Shown in pieces: positions 47,820 through 58,651 of a DNA stretch of 64,000 bases. Origin of the DNA: Lepeophtheirus salmonis (taxonomy: Eukaryota; Arthropoda; Copepoda; Siphonostomatoida; Caligidae). The notes below the pieces were generated by a model. The model searched no databases, was not told the origin of the DNA, and was given only the letters and a program-made list of their open reading frames with translations. The first letter of the stretch is position 1. Every line of letters starts with the position of its first letter. The stretch spans positions 38,129,971 to 38,193,970 of the forward strand of contig NC_052134.2 in assembly GCF_016086655.4 (NCBI RefSeq), given 5' to 3'. The position numbers were made by a program, and so were the translations under genes.

Positions 47820-47866
47820 AAAATAAACAGAAAGTTAACATGATAACTGTGACAACTTTAATAATA
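47820..47866 (+). repeat. Dispersed repeat R1, copy C, left part (interrupted)
   Basis: It contains AGTTAACATGATAACTGTGACAA, the R1 core with several changes (words: AACATGATAAC, GTGACAA). The repeat breaks off at the TIR of the 2.3-kb element and resumes at 50188. The element therefore inserted into an existing R1 copy. Confidence 0.65.
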
Positions 47867-48023
47867 GGTCAATTTTTGTTGGAGCATAGGACAAAGTAGA
47901 ACTTTGCCTCATTGCCTTATGGACTCTTTCCTATTGCCCGTATCGTTTTCGTGGAGTCTTAAAGGAAGAGGTCGAGTTCTTTAAGGCCATATGGCAGAGA
48001 TGCAATGAGGAAAGGATTGTTTC

Positions 48024-48166
48024 TTTGCCTTATCACCTGATTGGCTAATTTTTACTCTGCCTTATCATTTGATTGGCTTACAAAATCAAAGGCTGGATAG
48101 AAAATTAAATATGAAGATCTGATTGAGAAAAAATCAAAGGGTGGATAGAAAATTAAATAAAGATCT
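48024..48166 (+). repeat. Two local direct duplications
   Basis: Units 48024-48046 and 48056-48078 share TGCCTTATCA and TGATTGGCT. Units 48081-48120 and 48129-48166 share AAATCAAAG, GTGGATAGAAAATTAAAT and AAGATCT with few changes. Both lie inside the 2.3-kb TIR element. Confidence 0.85.
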
Positions 48167-48270
48167 ATGTCAGGCAATGGTGGGCAAAAGTCCTTATACT
48201 GCAAGTTCGAGTCGAGTCTTCAGTCTTTGCTCACTCATCCAAGTTAATTAATATTTTTATCGAGTCCAGA

Positions 48271-48395
48271 GAAAATAAAAGATCCTTTTCAAGAGTACGT
48301 GAAGTTACATCCAGTCTCGACTTGGACTCGAAAGTAATTTCAATTATTTGACTGGATATAACTTCACGTACTCTTGAAAAGTATCTTTTATTTTA
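48271..48395. repeat. 46-bp hairpin inside the 2.3-kb element
   Basis: Arms 48271-48316 and 48350-48395 are inverted copies with three differences (shared core TTTTCAAGAGTACGTGAAGT). They are separated by 33 bases that themselves hold CTCGACTTGGACTCG. Such a long, well-kept fold-back may be a small nested MITE; its outer words GAGTC/GACTC recur on both sides. Confidence 0.9.
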
Positions 48396-49220
48396 TGCAT
48401 AATTGTATGCATAGTGTGGAAATCAAAAATAACAACGAGATCAATCTTTGGTAATATTATAATACCAAAACAAGTGATCGAATAAACTTACACAAACTAA
48501 TTTGTAATTAAGCAAACCCCGTAGATTCTAAAATAAATAATTATAATTCTAACTTCAAAAAAAAATATAGATTCAATAAATAAATTGAATTGAATTTCCA
48601 TGTACAAAAATAAATTTAAAAGTACAATCTGGATATCATCGTATATGTATGATATATTCTCATTCTATGAAGAAAAATATAATCGTAAAATTGATAAGAA
48701 GTATGAGTCAAGAGTAAGAAATTTAAAATTGCTTAGAAATTTAAAATGAATGATTGAAACATCGATAGTTGCTTTCATTGCACAAGAGATCAAAGGTATC
48801 TGATAAGCATAGTATCTATATTTCTATAAATTGTATGAAGAGAAATTCTTGATTGATGTTGGTGTCTGTTTTTATTGCCTTTATTTAGCTATAAAGTAAT
48901 TATTCCTCAATAAAATTATCTTGACTATCGTAGTAAGAAATGTTTGGTAACTTTCTTTAAACCTCTTCGAAATTACTGTCATACATAGAACACTATTTAA
49001 CTTCATAATTCGTCACTACGTATCTAATAGACATTATGAATAAAATATATTCATATTCTCTTGAAAGATCTTGATCCAAAACGATATCAGCTCTTCCATT
49101 TTATTCGAAATTCAGTCCTAAGTTGGTAAAGATACAGACTCTGAGGGGTGAACTTCTTTGACATTATCATCTAAACTAGGATAAGAGACTGACAAAACTC
49201 ATTCCGAATAAACAGGAAAA

Positions 49221-49400
49221 ATGAGACAAAGAGACGAATCAGTGAATTTCTCTTTGCAAACAAAATTTTGCCATAAATACATGGGATGGATTTACAAATA
49301 TAAGTCGTTTGGTAGAATAATTAATGAAATCAGTACCCATAATCTGATGAAACCTAAGAGTTTTCTTAGACACGTAGGAATCACGAGTCAAGGAGTATAG
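49221..49400 (+). CDS. Hypothetical 59-codon frame in the 2.3-kb element
   Basis: It runs from an ATG at 49221 (A-rich upstream context) to a TAG at about 49398. It begins MRQRDESVNFSLQTKFC and contains KPKSFLRHVG. In the next frame the protein-like sequence continues (VKEYRAADISLTDNMMSLSRV) to a stop near 49458, which suggests one decayed coding region of about 80 codons. The opposite strand is also open over 49239-49430, so coding direction is not settled. No family is recognised. Confidence 0.3.
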   Translation: MRQRDESVNFSLQTKFCHKYMGWIYKYKSFGRIINEISTHNLMKPKSFLRHVGITSQGV

Positions 49401-49552
49401 AGCAGCTGATATTTCCCTAACGGATAACATGATGAGTTTAAGCAGAGTACTGCTGGAGACTTGAAACTATCCCTTGACTAAGATTAGAAATATAGAACGA
49501 GAAACAAACGGTTAATAAAGGATCAGATATTGGAGAAAAAAAATCTATTGTA

Positions 49553-49759
49553 TTGATATCTCACTCTATTTCTTCTGGAGACGGAGTCAGCAAGAGGCAC
49601 AGATATAATTCCCCTAACACCACCTTCTCCTTCAATTCAATGATCATCTACACGGTGAACGACCCTTCCATTAGAGGAGAGGAGATTTATCGAGTGAGCT
49701 CTAAAGAGGGGGATATCCCCTGGAGTGTGAAGTTGAAGAGAGGATCTGAAGGAGAGTAG
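49553..49759 (+). CDS. Hypothetical 68-codon frame in the 2.3-kb element
   Basis: Composition is less A/T-biased than the surroundings, and the frame looks protein-like (SPNTTFSFNSMIIYTVND, PSIRGEEIYRVSSKEGDIPW). It stops at 49757-49759, but similar-looking sequence continues beyond stops to about 50130 (DVDLYARMLRTKDPF). No motif is recognised. It may be the remnant of the element's own protein. The minus frame at 49885-50142 overlaps the continuation. Confidence 0.3.
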   Translation: MISHSISSGDGVSKRHRYNSPNTTFSFNSMIIYTVNDPSIRGEEIYRVSSKEGDIPWSVKLKRGSEGE

Positions 49760-50187
49760 ATTGGATATCCGAATAGGAAAATGGGATTTACTATGAAATG
49801 AGGAGGATGGATCGATGTGGATCTATACGCCCGAATGCTTCGCACGAAAGATCCATTCAAATCACTGCGAATGAATTTGTCTTTTCACGCAGTTCTGACA
49901 TTTTTCTTTTCTTCTCTCACCTTCCTTCCTCTGCTGAGTAATTTGTATTTCGTACGAAAAAGGATGAAGAGATTTTGTGATTGAATAGGGAAGAGATCGA
50001 CAGCATTCTCAGTCTTACGAGGCGAGTGATGCACAAAAGTATTGCATTTGGGTAAAAGGGCAGAGTTTATCCAACAAAAATTGAAAGAGACAAAAGGGAA
50101 ATAGGGCAATAGAGATGGGGCAAAGTAAAAATATGATTTCATAGTTCTACTTTGCCCCTATGCCCGATGCTCCACCAAAAATTGACC

Positions 50188-50345
50188 TAATGTTTGAGAG
50201 AATAGTTTCTTAGTTGACATTAAATCAAATTACATAAAGTAAATAAACACAAATTATATTCCGTAACAAGCAAGGACATAGGAAAGTATTACTCCGTTTT
50301 CAATCCACAGTTCTACTCTGAGTCCAACAAGGACTTAAACAAATA
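50188..50345 (+). repeat. Dispersed repeat R1, copy C, right part
   Basis: It resumes the repeat interrupted at 47866: ATGTTTGAGAGAA, then AAGGACATAGG, ATTACTCCG and TTCTACTCTGAGTCCAACAA. These words have the same order and spacing as in copies A and B. Confidence 0.7.
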
Positions 50346-51199
50346 ATCCTTCAATTCAATAGATTTTTAATATTACTTATGATGACATACACGCGTGGTT
50401 ACTCTTTATACTTAGATATCATCTCTTCAAGAATGAAAAAATAATGACTAAAGCGTTATAAAATAAAAAACACTGTTTAGGTAGCCAAGAACGAAAAAAA
50501 TTGCTGAATTTACAACCCTTACAATTGTATCCTCGTACGTTTAAAAATGCACCTATTTTCACTTAATAATTCATCTTGACTTTTAATAGATGTACATATT
50601 TACAAGACATATAGTGGGGTGATATTCAAATTATTGTCACGCAAATATTTACAGAAGACTAATCTCTGTAATTTTTTATTTACGACAATTTGCCCGGCAA
50701 CCCTTGATATTTAGAGATTATTGATGGGTGAGTTGACTTTGAAACCACAGATTACCTTCTGTCTAGAGGTGTGGTTGAACCACACCTCTAGACAGAGGTC
50801 TATTCAGAGGTTTAAGACTAAAAATATTTACGTCCATACTATAAAATCTAGCAGTAGTACCCAACAATGCTCGGAGTTATTCGGCATTGACGACAAACAA
50901 ATGACTGACATACTATTTTTCAACAATATAAAAGATAACTATCCAACAAATCGTCAGTATTACTCTCCTTTTTTCTAGGACACGCAAACTTGCAGTTACA
51001 CTTTATACTTAGATGTCCTCTCCTCCATATGAAAATTATACTGATAATTAACTGATAAAAGTTGCCAACAACAAAACTAGCATGATCAAAAGCTCAGGAT
51101 TTATCTACCTAGATACGCACTCCATTTTTATTTTCCTTTCTAATATGACACACTGAGCTTTAGCTTTAAACGCCCTTTTATAAATTGTTATTTCTTAGA
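50346..51199. other. No gene supported; perfect 19-bp palindrome at 50758-50796
   Basis: Arms 50758-50776 and 50778-50796 (TCTGTCTAGAGGTGTGGTT and inverse) pair without mismatch around a single G. An 85-codon frame at 50721-50978 runs through it, but its composition is unremarkable and no family is recognised. Confidence 0.55.
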
Positions 51200-51300
51200 T
51201 CAAGTAATTCTACTCATAGCTAATTTAATAAATCACGGCTAAGCTGCTTTTTAACGAAACATTCTTCAAATTATCAAGATTACCAGGTTTATTTTTTGTT
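51200..51300 (-). repeat. Dispersed repeat R1, copy D (minus)
   Basis: The minus strand carries AACCTGGTAATCTTGATAA and TTTGAAGAATGTTTCG, matching the R1 core of copies A and B with changes. Confidence 0.6.
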
Positions 51301-52074
51301 TTTTTTTTACATATTAGTAGGTTATATTTTATACAAGTCTCTGAATAATATTCTACGTAAGTTACAAATTGAAAAGTTGTTTTGTATCATCGAGATGAAA
51401 AGTTTCAAAAGAAGCACTTCTTTTACATCACGACCTGGATTTTCAAATAAACATATATTTTTCTTTCTGCTTTTTTCATTCATTTTCATACGTGAATGTT
51501 AACAAAAACAAAGTTAAGCAACAAGAAAATCATAGGATAAACACGACAGATTTTTAAAGTAACTCTTTCCTTTTTATATCCTTCTAGTGACGTCATAGTT
51601 GCATTTGTTTTGGTAAATATAATAAATAAAAAATTTAGTAATGTAAATTTGTTTTTTCTATCGATTCCTTATTTATTAAAGACGCTATATTTAGGTTTTC
51701 AAATATTCTCTTTATTTATATTCCTATATTTGGGGTCCAAATGACGTTATCCGTGATGTTAGTAAATTTTCAGTCGGAACTGAGAATCGTTGCTGGCTCA
51801 CCTTGTTATCATAAAATTGCATAAGTTGACTCTTGCATGATTTCCAGCAGCTGACTTGACGTATTATGAACTTAAAAAATTATTACACAAGATTATGATT
51901 TATATATTAATTTTTATCAAACAAAGGCCTTCGTAAGCCCGACGACCATTTTAGCCCTTGCAAAGCAAATTAAACTAAAATAAGTTTTTAATCAAGCGGT
52001 ATAATATGTGTGAGTGTATGTGTTCAAATTACAAAAAGAGAAACTCAGTTAACAAGGGTAAATTTAAAAAATAT
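51301..52074. other. No gene supported
   Basis: There is no element or gene here that I can support. TGACGTCATAG occurs at about 51589. Confidence 0.45.
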
Positions 52075-52425
52075 TAAAAAATCCATTGCAATTCAAAAAA
52101 AAAAAAATTCAAAAAATTATATATCAAATATTAAAAAAATTATAAATTCATAGGTATTTACCAAAAATATAATTTTTTTGAAAATAATTTTTTTTTTTGA
52201 AAAAAAAATTGAAAAATTAAATTTTAAATATTAAATTTTTTGGAAAAAAAATTATTTCAAATATTAAATGTTTTGAAAAAAAACTTCAAAAATCCACAGC
52301 AATTTACAAATATATAAAATTTTAGAAAAAAATTTCAAAAATTAAATTTTGGAAAAAAAATCAGGTAAAAAAAATCCTTAAATTGGGACCCCCTCCATTC
52401 CACCAACTGCGGACGCCCCTGGTTA
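52075..52425 (+). repeat. A/T simple-repeat tract ending in CTGCGGACGC, copy 2
   Basis: Irregular repeats of AAATTTTTTTGAAAAAAATT-like words are followed by GACCCCCTCC and then AACTGCGGACGCCCCTGG. The structure parallels 19120-19400 in the same orientation. The A/T part probably amplified by slippage independently in each copy. Confidence 0.65.
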
Positions 52426-53599
52426 AATAGGAATCAGTGTTATTGTTGAAAAAATAACATTTCTTCTTTTTTTTTTTTTTATTCCTTTCCCCCCAATCCC
52501 TTTTTCCCCTTTTACAAATAAGACCGACGTCATTATAAGACCGATGTGGCGTGGACGTTACATGAGGTCCCTGACGTCTCTTCCGGTACGTCTATAGATG
52601 CACTGATAAACATGTCTCTAAACCCTCTGCTTTCAGAGCATTTACACTGATTGGAAGGGTATTTATCATGTAAGATAATTAGTGTTTACAAAACTTAATC
52701 AAATAGATTAGAAAACTGCGAGGAAAAAGTGGTAATCTTTTTCATAAACATGTAATTAATTCTTTTTATCATAGAACTTCCTATTATGAGGATATATATG
52801 TTGTTGTTTATGTTATTTATCATGTCTTAGAGTAACACTTTCCCAAACCCATTACATTTAAACATTGTTGTTATGGCATGTATATTACTAAAAAAGGATA
52901 TTTGCTGGTATTCGTTGAGTAAAAAGAATCATCGTCTGAAATAATATGGTAGCCATGGAAGACGGGTTTCGTACGAGGGTGGTTGCAGAAGTACCCGGTC
53001 TGACAAAGAAATGGCGGTAGTTATTTAAAAGAAATCACTGTATTTGAAAGTACACTGTCAAAATAAAAAGTATATGATTTAAGTTTAAAGGAACAACGTT
53101 GTTTTGTATTTGCTTGGCTGGCATCAATAGTGACTGTTGACCAGTGAATTTGTTAAAATGTAGAAAATTGGTCATTGTTACGTATTAAAATAATTTTATT
53201 TGAAAGGCCTCATCACAATCAATACAAAAGCAGAACTGGATAATACTCTACATGAGTCTGCTACTTCGATCACAAAATATAATTTTGCCTACCTGAGTTT
53301 AAACTAGGATGTACAAGCTGCCAAGGTGAGCATTGCAGTGGTGGACAATCTGAGGTGACGACTTTAGAAATTGTGAAGAAAATCCACTGTAGCAGCACTG
53401 GTGGATCATTGACTGAAAGTGCACGAGCTAATATATATTTTGGGCATTTCAGAAAGTAGAGTACATCGCATATGATCCGAAATGATAAAAATAAAGAATG
53501 TTGGAAAAATTTCCCCAAAAATTTCAACATATAAATAATTTTTTTAAAGGTATAATATAAGAATATCTATCAAAAAGAAAAAATCTTGATGAAGGAATA
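52426..53599. other. No gene supported
   Basis: An 86-codon minus frame at 53270-53530 has a mixed, not strongly biased composition and hydrophobic stretches but no motif or splice context. The sequence around 52500-52600 is CpG-containing (GACGTC words) but short. Confidence 0.4.
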
Positions 53600-54190
53600 T
53601 TAACTATCCAGGGTACCAATAGACTTAGATTTATCCTTCTCTATCTATTGCTCATTACACAAGGGGTGAGCTTTGCTTAAACAAACTATATTCACCTCTT
53701 CATCAGGATAAATTTAATTTCTATATTGATAAATCTATCCTTTTAAGCTTTCCTTGTCATCCAATTGCCTTATATTTGCTATCCGCTTTTACCCCCATGA
53801 TTATCGACAGATTTTCAATGAGGTTCAAGTCGTGAGACTTAGTAAGCAACTCAATACATTATTATTTTGGCATTGCTAATACTCTTCCTCATTTTGAAGT
53901 AAAAATGGTGGCATTTTATAGCTGAGAAAGAATATTATTAGTATCAAAACAATCTTTAAATGGGAAAATCCATCAGATCCCCATTTCTACCTAGTACATT
54001 TGACTTTATACCTTATGCACTCAAGTTGTATCATCTTATGAAGTGAATTTATACCAGATGTAGTTATTGTATTCAAAATTTGTCAAGAATTTGACCAACT
54101 CTTGTAGGAGTGAAAAGTAAATTCAGAAATTTTTACAGGTCTCTCGAGCTTCATCGTCCATAACTAGTTTCTCTAACGAAGACAATTTTA
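53600..54190 (-). pseudogene. Tc1-like transposase relic (minus)
   Basis: From about 53850 down the minus strand reads ELLTKSHDLNLIENLSIIMG, matching the conserved SPDLNPIENLWxxMK block around the last catalytic residue of Tc1-like transposases. The prolines and the tryptophan are changed. The upstream part (54190-53850) has broken frames with only weak protein character, so the first two catalytic residues are not identified. The C-terminal tail may run to about 53640. A 3' TIR is not recognised. Confidence 0.65.
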
Positions 54191-55389
54191 TGACAATAAA
54201 TTATAAAAATCTTGTTTTTTTTTATATACAAAAAAGTAACATTTATTCATTATTAAAATGAAAATCTTTTGTTTCTGTAGAAAAAAAATCAGATCAAAGA
54301 AATACAAAATAATATAATTATAATTTTTTTTAAATTTAATTGTGGAGAGGCAAAGTAAATATAAATATTACAATTACATTTTAAGAATACAAGTTAAAAA
54401 AATAACTTTATTTTAATTCAAACTAATTTTATTTCCGCTTGGCAATTTATTTTTGGAAAAAACTATACGTTTACTTAAAAACCAAATTTTTATTAAAGTT
54501 GACAATTAGTTTATTTATCGTAAATTTCTTCGAGTCACTTCCTTGAAGGTATTATCAAATTTGAATAGGTTTCCTAACAATTTATTACCACCTATAAAAA
54601 TGATCAGAAGTTGAATTTTTAAAAAAATTGGGTTTATAATAAGGATTCCTTTTTTCCTTAAATTTCCTTTTGAAGATAAGAAATAATTGGGGTCATAGAA
54701 CCTCCCTATTAAAAAAATTAACTATGGCTCCTTTTGGATATATTAACTATCATTATGTTTATGAAAGATTGAGTGAGTAGTTGTTTTATTAGTGAGTATA
54801 GATAAGTGTTATTATGATATAAATATTTATTTATCGATTTCGTTACTAAAATAGGTATTGGTTAATTTGGAAATGTTCGATACTTTTTCAACTAAGACAA
54901 AAATATCGGGGCAATTGATATTTGCATACATAACTTTATTGCACAATTCCTCTTTCTGCAACAACATCCTAGCTTCAAGTTACTGATCACTCATCGTTTG
55001 AAAACATTTTATATACATGCATAAATAAACTATTCATATGTAATGTGTAAACACAAAATGTAATCTTTAAAAAAAAAATCACGTTTTTTGTTTTAGATCA
55101 TAACCCCATACATTGCAATATTTCCTAGATATTTTTCAGTAAATTTTAGGCTTTGTATTCAAAATTTATTAGATAAATTGATATACCCAAGAGTATTAAC
55201 TATAGATTAGAGACTTCATCTGATTAACTGGATTTATTTAAGACCGGATATAGCCTTTCATATACAAGTCGTTCTAGTAAATCTCGATCATCTTTAACTA
55301 CATCCTGAACAAAAGGTTTTAACTCAGTTATTTCATTTTTAAAGTGAGAAGTTGAGCGTTAACTCAAAGTTAGTTGCACAACTTTTAAT
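54191..55389. other. No gene supported
   Basis: A/T-rich sequence with no recognisable element. Confidence 0.45.
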
Positions 55390-56400
55390 TCAAAATAAGT
55401 ATTTACGATGGAGAAGACCCAGAGGAACACCATCATCAAATTTGACAAGGGTACATTTAGAAGATGCTCAGATATCCAAAGAGAACAGTCTACGACGTTT
55501 ACAACCACTGAAAGGAGGGGAGGCATATAACAGAAAAGCCTACAAGTCCCTTAGTGATAAAAACGTACTCCTAAACTCCTAGTAGGCCTGAAACGCTCCT
55601 TGAAGTCATTTCCTGGGACTCTAATTAACACTTTTGCCTAAAGCACCAAATAAACTCTACAACAGTCTCCAACGCCATAAACACTAACCTAAGAATGAAA
55701 GTATACCGGTTCTACAAAGAAAATATTCATACAAACAAATGAAGGGCAACTGGGCTGCCACGGAAGAAAATTATTTAACGATTTGAAGTCTCATAGTAAC
55801 CAAATCATATTTTATTCGGATGAGAAACAATGAATTGTCGACAAATCCCACAACATCCAAAAAGAATGTTAGCTACAGAGAGAAATAATATCCCCCACAT
55901 CTTTAAAACAAAGTTTCCACGTAGTATCATGATCCTTGGGGTCATTGGGAGCAATTAAAGTGTCATATCCCCATCTTCTGAGAGCTAAAGGAGAGGGTGG
56001 GTCCCGACAGATACTTTGAACTCCTGTCTGACCAAGTGATACCTTGAAGGAAAGCCGAGGCCAATGATGTCGAGTTCCTTATCAAACAAGACACGGGCCA
56101 TCTCATTAGGTTTTACGACCCAAAACTATGTTATGGAAGAGAAGGTGTCATTTTGACGCCCCCAAACCTGGCCTTCTAACTCCCCTATATGAATTCCAGG
56201 GACAACTTCTTCTTATGAAAGTTAGAAAAAAAGGTATCATTTATTTCACACAACAGCATTGACTCCTAGAACGCTTCCATCATCAAGTACTGGAGCAAAG
56301 TCTTCCCTACGGATGCGGTCAAGGTCTGCAAATCCTTTAGGCCTCGTATCGAGTGAATGATTGGCGAAAATAGCAATAAAAAAACCTTTTGTTACAAGAA
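55390..56400 (+). pseudogene. Tc1-like transposase, nearly full length but decayed
   Basis: Blocks appear in family order on the plus strand across frames: RYPKRTVYDVYN (HTH region, 55470-55505), then YFIR/FYSDEKQ (DEK block with the first catalytic D, 55810-55832) and VDKSHN. MILGVIGSN (GVI block) and KTMLW follow, then WPSNSPI-stop-IP (56169-56198; normally WPxNSPDLNP) and FRPRIE-stop-MIGENS (56337-56375; C-terminal FRPRLxRMI block). The second D block (QQDxAPxH) is present only as QDTGHLI-like traces. Multiple stops and frameshifts make it inactive. A 76-codon frame at 55352-55582 overlaps the N-terminal part in a different phase. TIRs were not identified. Confidence 0.8.
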
Positions 56401-57289
56401 GAAATTGTGAATAACATTTCAAACCTCTAATTGCTTCCCTTGTTGATCAGGATACAGTAAAAAATGTGGTCAAGATTTACCTGAACGACCCTTTAAAACC
56501 TATCTGACAATGAATTTTTGCTAATTTAAGTTCAATTTGCAGTGCCTCTATAGTAATACTCCAAATATGCTCCTGACGTAAATGAGGGATAATTTGTCAA
56601 GGAATTACAATATTATACATAACAAATTCAATTTTGTGAAAAATAATTTAACCTGCTTTTGCGTTGACGACGAGTAACAGTTATAGTATGTACTTGCATT
56701 TTTGGATTCGAATCTTTTATTCATACATCATGTAAATAACATAGGTATATTAGGTATGATAACAATATGTAATATGAAGAAACAGTTTGTTAATTAATTT
56801 GTGACTTAATCGCGTTTCAAATACTTGAAACTAGGAGTGTATATAAAAGGTAAAACATAAGAATATAGAATGTAGTTATAAACTATGATAACGATGATTT
56901 GTGTTACAAGTAGAGCTACTTGATGTATACTTGAATTCTTCTCCATTATATCCATGTAATAAGTACTTAATATGATTATGTGTGTAGTAGTATGAGGAGA
57001 AGAAAAGAGGCAAGGAATGAAGTATTAGCATGAATAAATACAGTACAATGTGCTTAGAAATGAAAGTTGCATTGTTGTTGTTGTTGTAAGATATTATTTC
57101 GTGTAGTCTGTGATATCATTGACTTAGCCTTTCCTTCCTCAACTTCTTGGCAATTGTAAGATGTAAGAATGCTTCAGACAGATATCTATATGTGAATACA
57201 TTATCACACTTTTTTGGACAAGAGATAAGGAGGAGATACAATTTTGTAAGCCCAAGAAAGAGGCAGAAAAAAGGAAGATTGTGGTTGTA
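56401..57289. other. No gene supported
   Basis: A short (TTG) microsatellite lies at about 57070-57088. GTAAGA donor-like sites occur at about 57087 and 57157 without convincing exons. Confidence 0.45.
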
Positions 57290-57612
57290 CTGGGTGGTCC
57301 ATTGAACACTGAAAAATTACTAATTCAATAATTAATTAAAGTTGAGTGATTGAAATTAATTTGATATATTAAAACATACATAATTACCTAGTTAAAAAAA
57401 CCTGAGCTTTTTAGCTTACGTACAAGTTGAGAAAATGACACTTGAATGAGATAGACAAGTTTCCATTGGCTGTTACATTAAGGATCAAAAGAGCTCAGGC
57501 ACTAATATATATTTATAGTATTAATTTTGTTGAAATTCTATTTCCTAATTCATAAGTTATATTTTGTTGAAGTTTAAAATTCAAGGTGTTCATATTTAAA
57601 TGGACCACTCAG
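57290..57612. mobile_element. Tc1-type MITE with TA duplication
   Basis: The ends are CTGGGTGGTCCATTGAAC and, inverted, CTGAGTGGTCCATTTAAA, with TA on both sides (57288-57289, 57613-57614). It is 323 bp long with no transposase frame. The terminus resembles that of the Tc1-like 3' end at 11889-11899 (CAGGGTGGTCC), so a related transposase may have moved it (inference). Confidence 0.8.
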
Positions 57613-57704
57613 TATGTAAAAATGTTTATAGTTGAGTGATAATAATAGATTAATTCTTTCAAATTTAAAAAAAAGTTTTTTATTATATTTGTGTATTATA
57701 TATC

Positions 57705-58651
57705 TTAGAATTTACCAAAATTACAAAAGTTGGAAATTTGGTATCGCCGGATATTTTCTATTTTGCATTTTATTCCTTTAAACAAGAAGATAACCATGAA
57801 AGGTTAAAAAAATGGTCCTTCATGGACACGTTTTAATTTGAAAATCTGTAAAATGTCAAAAAAAAGTAAATTTTGGTGTTGTTTCATTAAAATTATCGAT
57901 TTGAATCCAGTTACAGAATTTTTCTTTTATTATGTAATATAGAAGAAACATATATTTTGCAACAATATTTTACAAATTTTCTCTGACTTGCTTTATGGTA
58001 TGAGTGTTTAGTTCCAAGCATGCTGTAAATAAATAAATTTTATCTTTCTGTAAAAAAATTAAATTGAAGCAATTATTGATTTATAATTGTTTTTTTAAAG
58101 GTTATCGGAAAACAGGGAGTTAAATATTCATAATAAATGAAAAATATCAAAAATACAAATATGCTTTAATAAAAATAAATTAACACTAAAAATTAAGGAA
58201 TAATAAATAAAAGGTTGTATTTTTAAAAGTTTAATTGACTGTTTTTGTATTCAAAACTATGAATTGGTATTGGTGTATTTTGCATTTATGAACATAAAAA
58301 GTATATTTAATACTTTATATATTAGAGTCTTGGTATAAAAAAAGAGATTTGATTAGTAAAAATGAAGAAAAACGTTTAAATAAATGTGCGTTACACGGGG
58401 TACTAAAAGATAATATTTATTTATTTGCAGCATGTTTGGAACTCATCCTTTCAGAGAAGTTAGATAAAGATTGTTAAAATATTGTTGTAAAATATATGTT
58501 TCATCTATATACTTTAACGGGATTCATATCTATAATTTTAAATAAACAACATCCAAAATTAATTTTTTCGACATTTTACAAATTTTAAATCAAAACGAGT
58601 CCATGAAGGTGATACCAAACTCTCAATTATTGTCATTACGGTCCACCCTAA
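57705..58651. mobile_element. 947-bp fold-back element with about 235-bp arms
   Basis: Arms 57817-58051 and 58404-58608 are inverted copies with perhaps three quarters of bases shared (words CTTCATGGAC, GTAAAATGTC, AACATATATTTT, AACAATATTTTA, CATGCTG, AAATAAATAAA). Outside them the inverted match continues (TTTGGTATC, ACC) to the termini near 57705 and 58651. There the right end reads, inverted, TTAGGGTGGACC. The left arm has about 65 extra bases between TTTGGTATCGCC and CTTCATGG. The roughly 350-bp centre is A/T-rich without a frame. It begins 93 bases after the Tc1-type MITE. Confidence 0.8.

Larger units (their letters stand above)
47867..50187. mobile_element. 2.3-kb TIR element of unknown family, inserted in repeat R1
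   Basis: The ends are GGTCAATTTTTGTTGGAGCA at 47867 and, inverted, GGTCAATTTTTGGTGGAGCA at 50187. After a small gap both continue with CAAAGTAGAACT. TA flanks both ends (47865-47866, 50188-50189). The flanking DNA joins up as one R1 repeat copy if the element is removed. Inside are two local duplications (48024-48166), a 46-bp hairpin (48271-48395) and a less A/T-biased region at 49220-50140 with several short frames. No transposase motif is recognised, so it is either non-autonomous or of a family I do not know. The TA duplication would fit Tc1/mariner-type or related insertion, but the TIR sequence is not typical of these. Confidence 0.7.

Noticed and set aside
49885..50142. 85-codon minus-strand frame in the 2.3-kb element
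   Set aside because: Overlaps plus-strand coding-like sequence and has no recognisable motif; direction cannot be settled.
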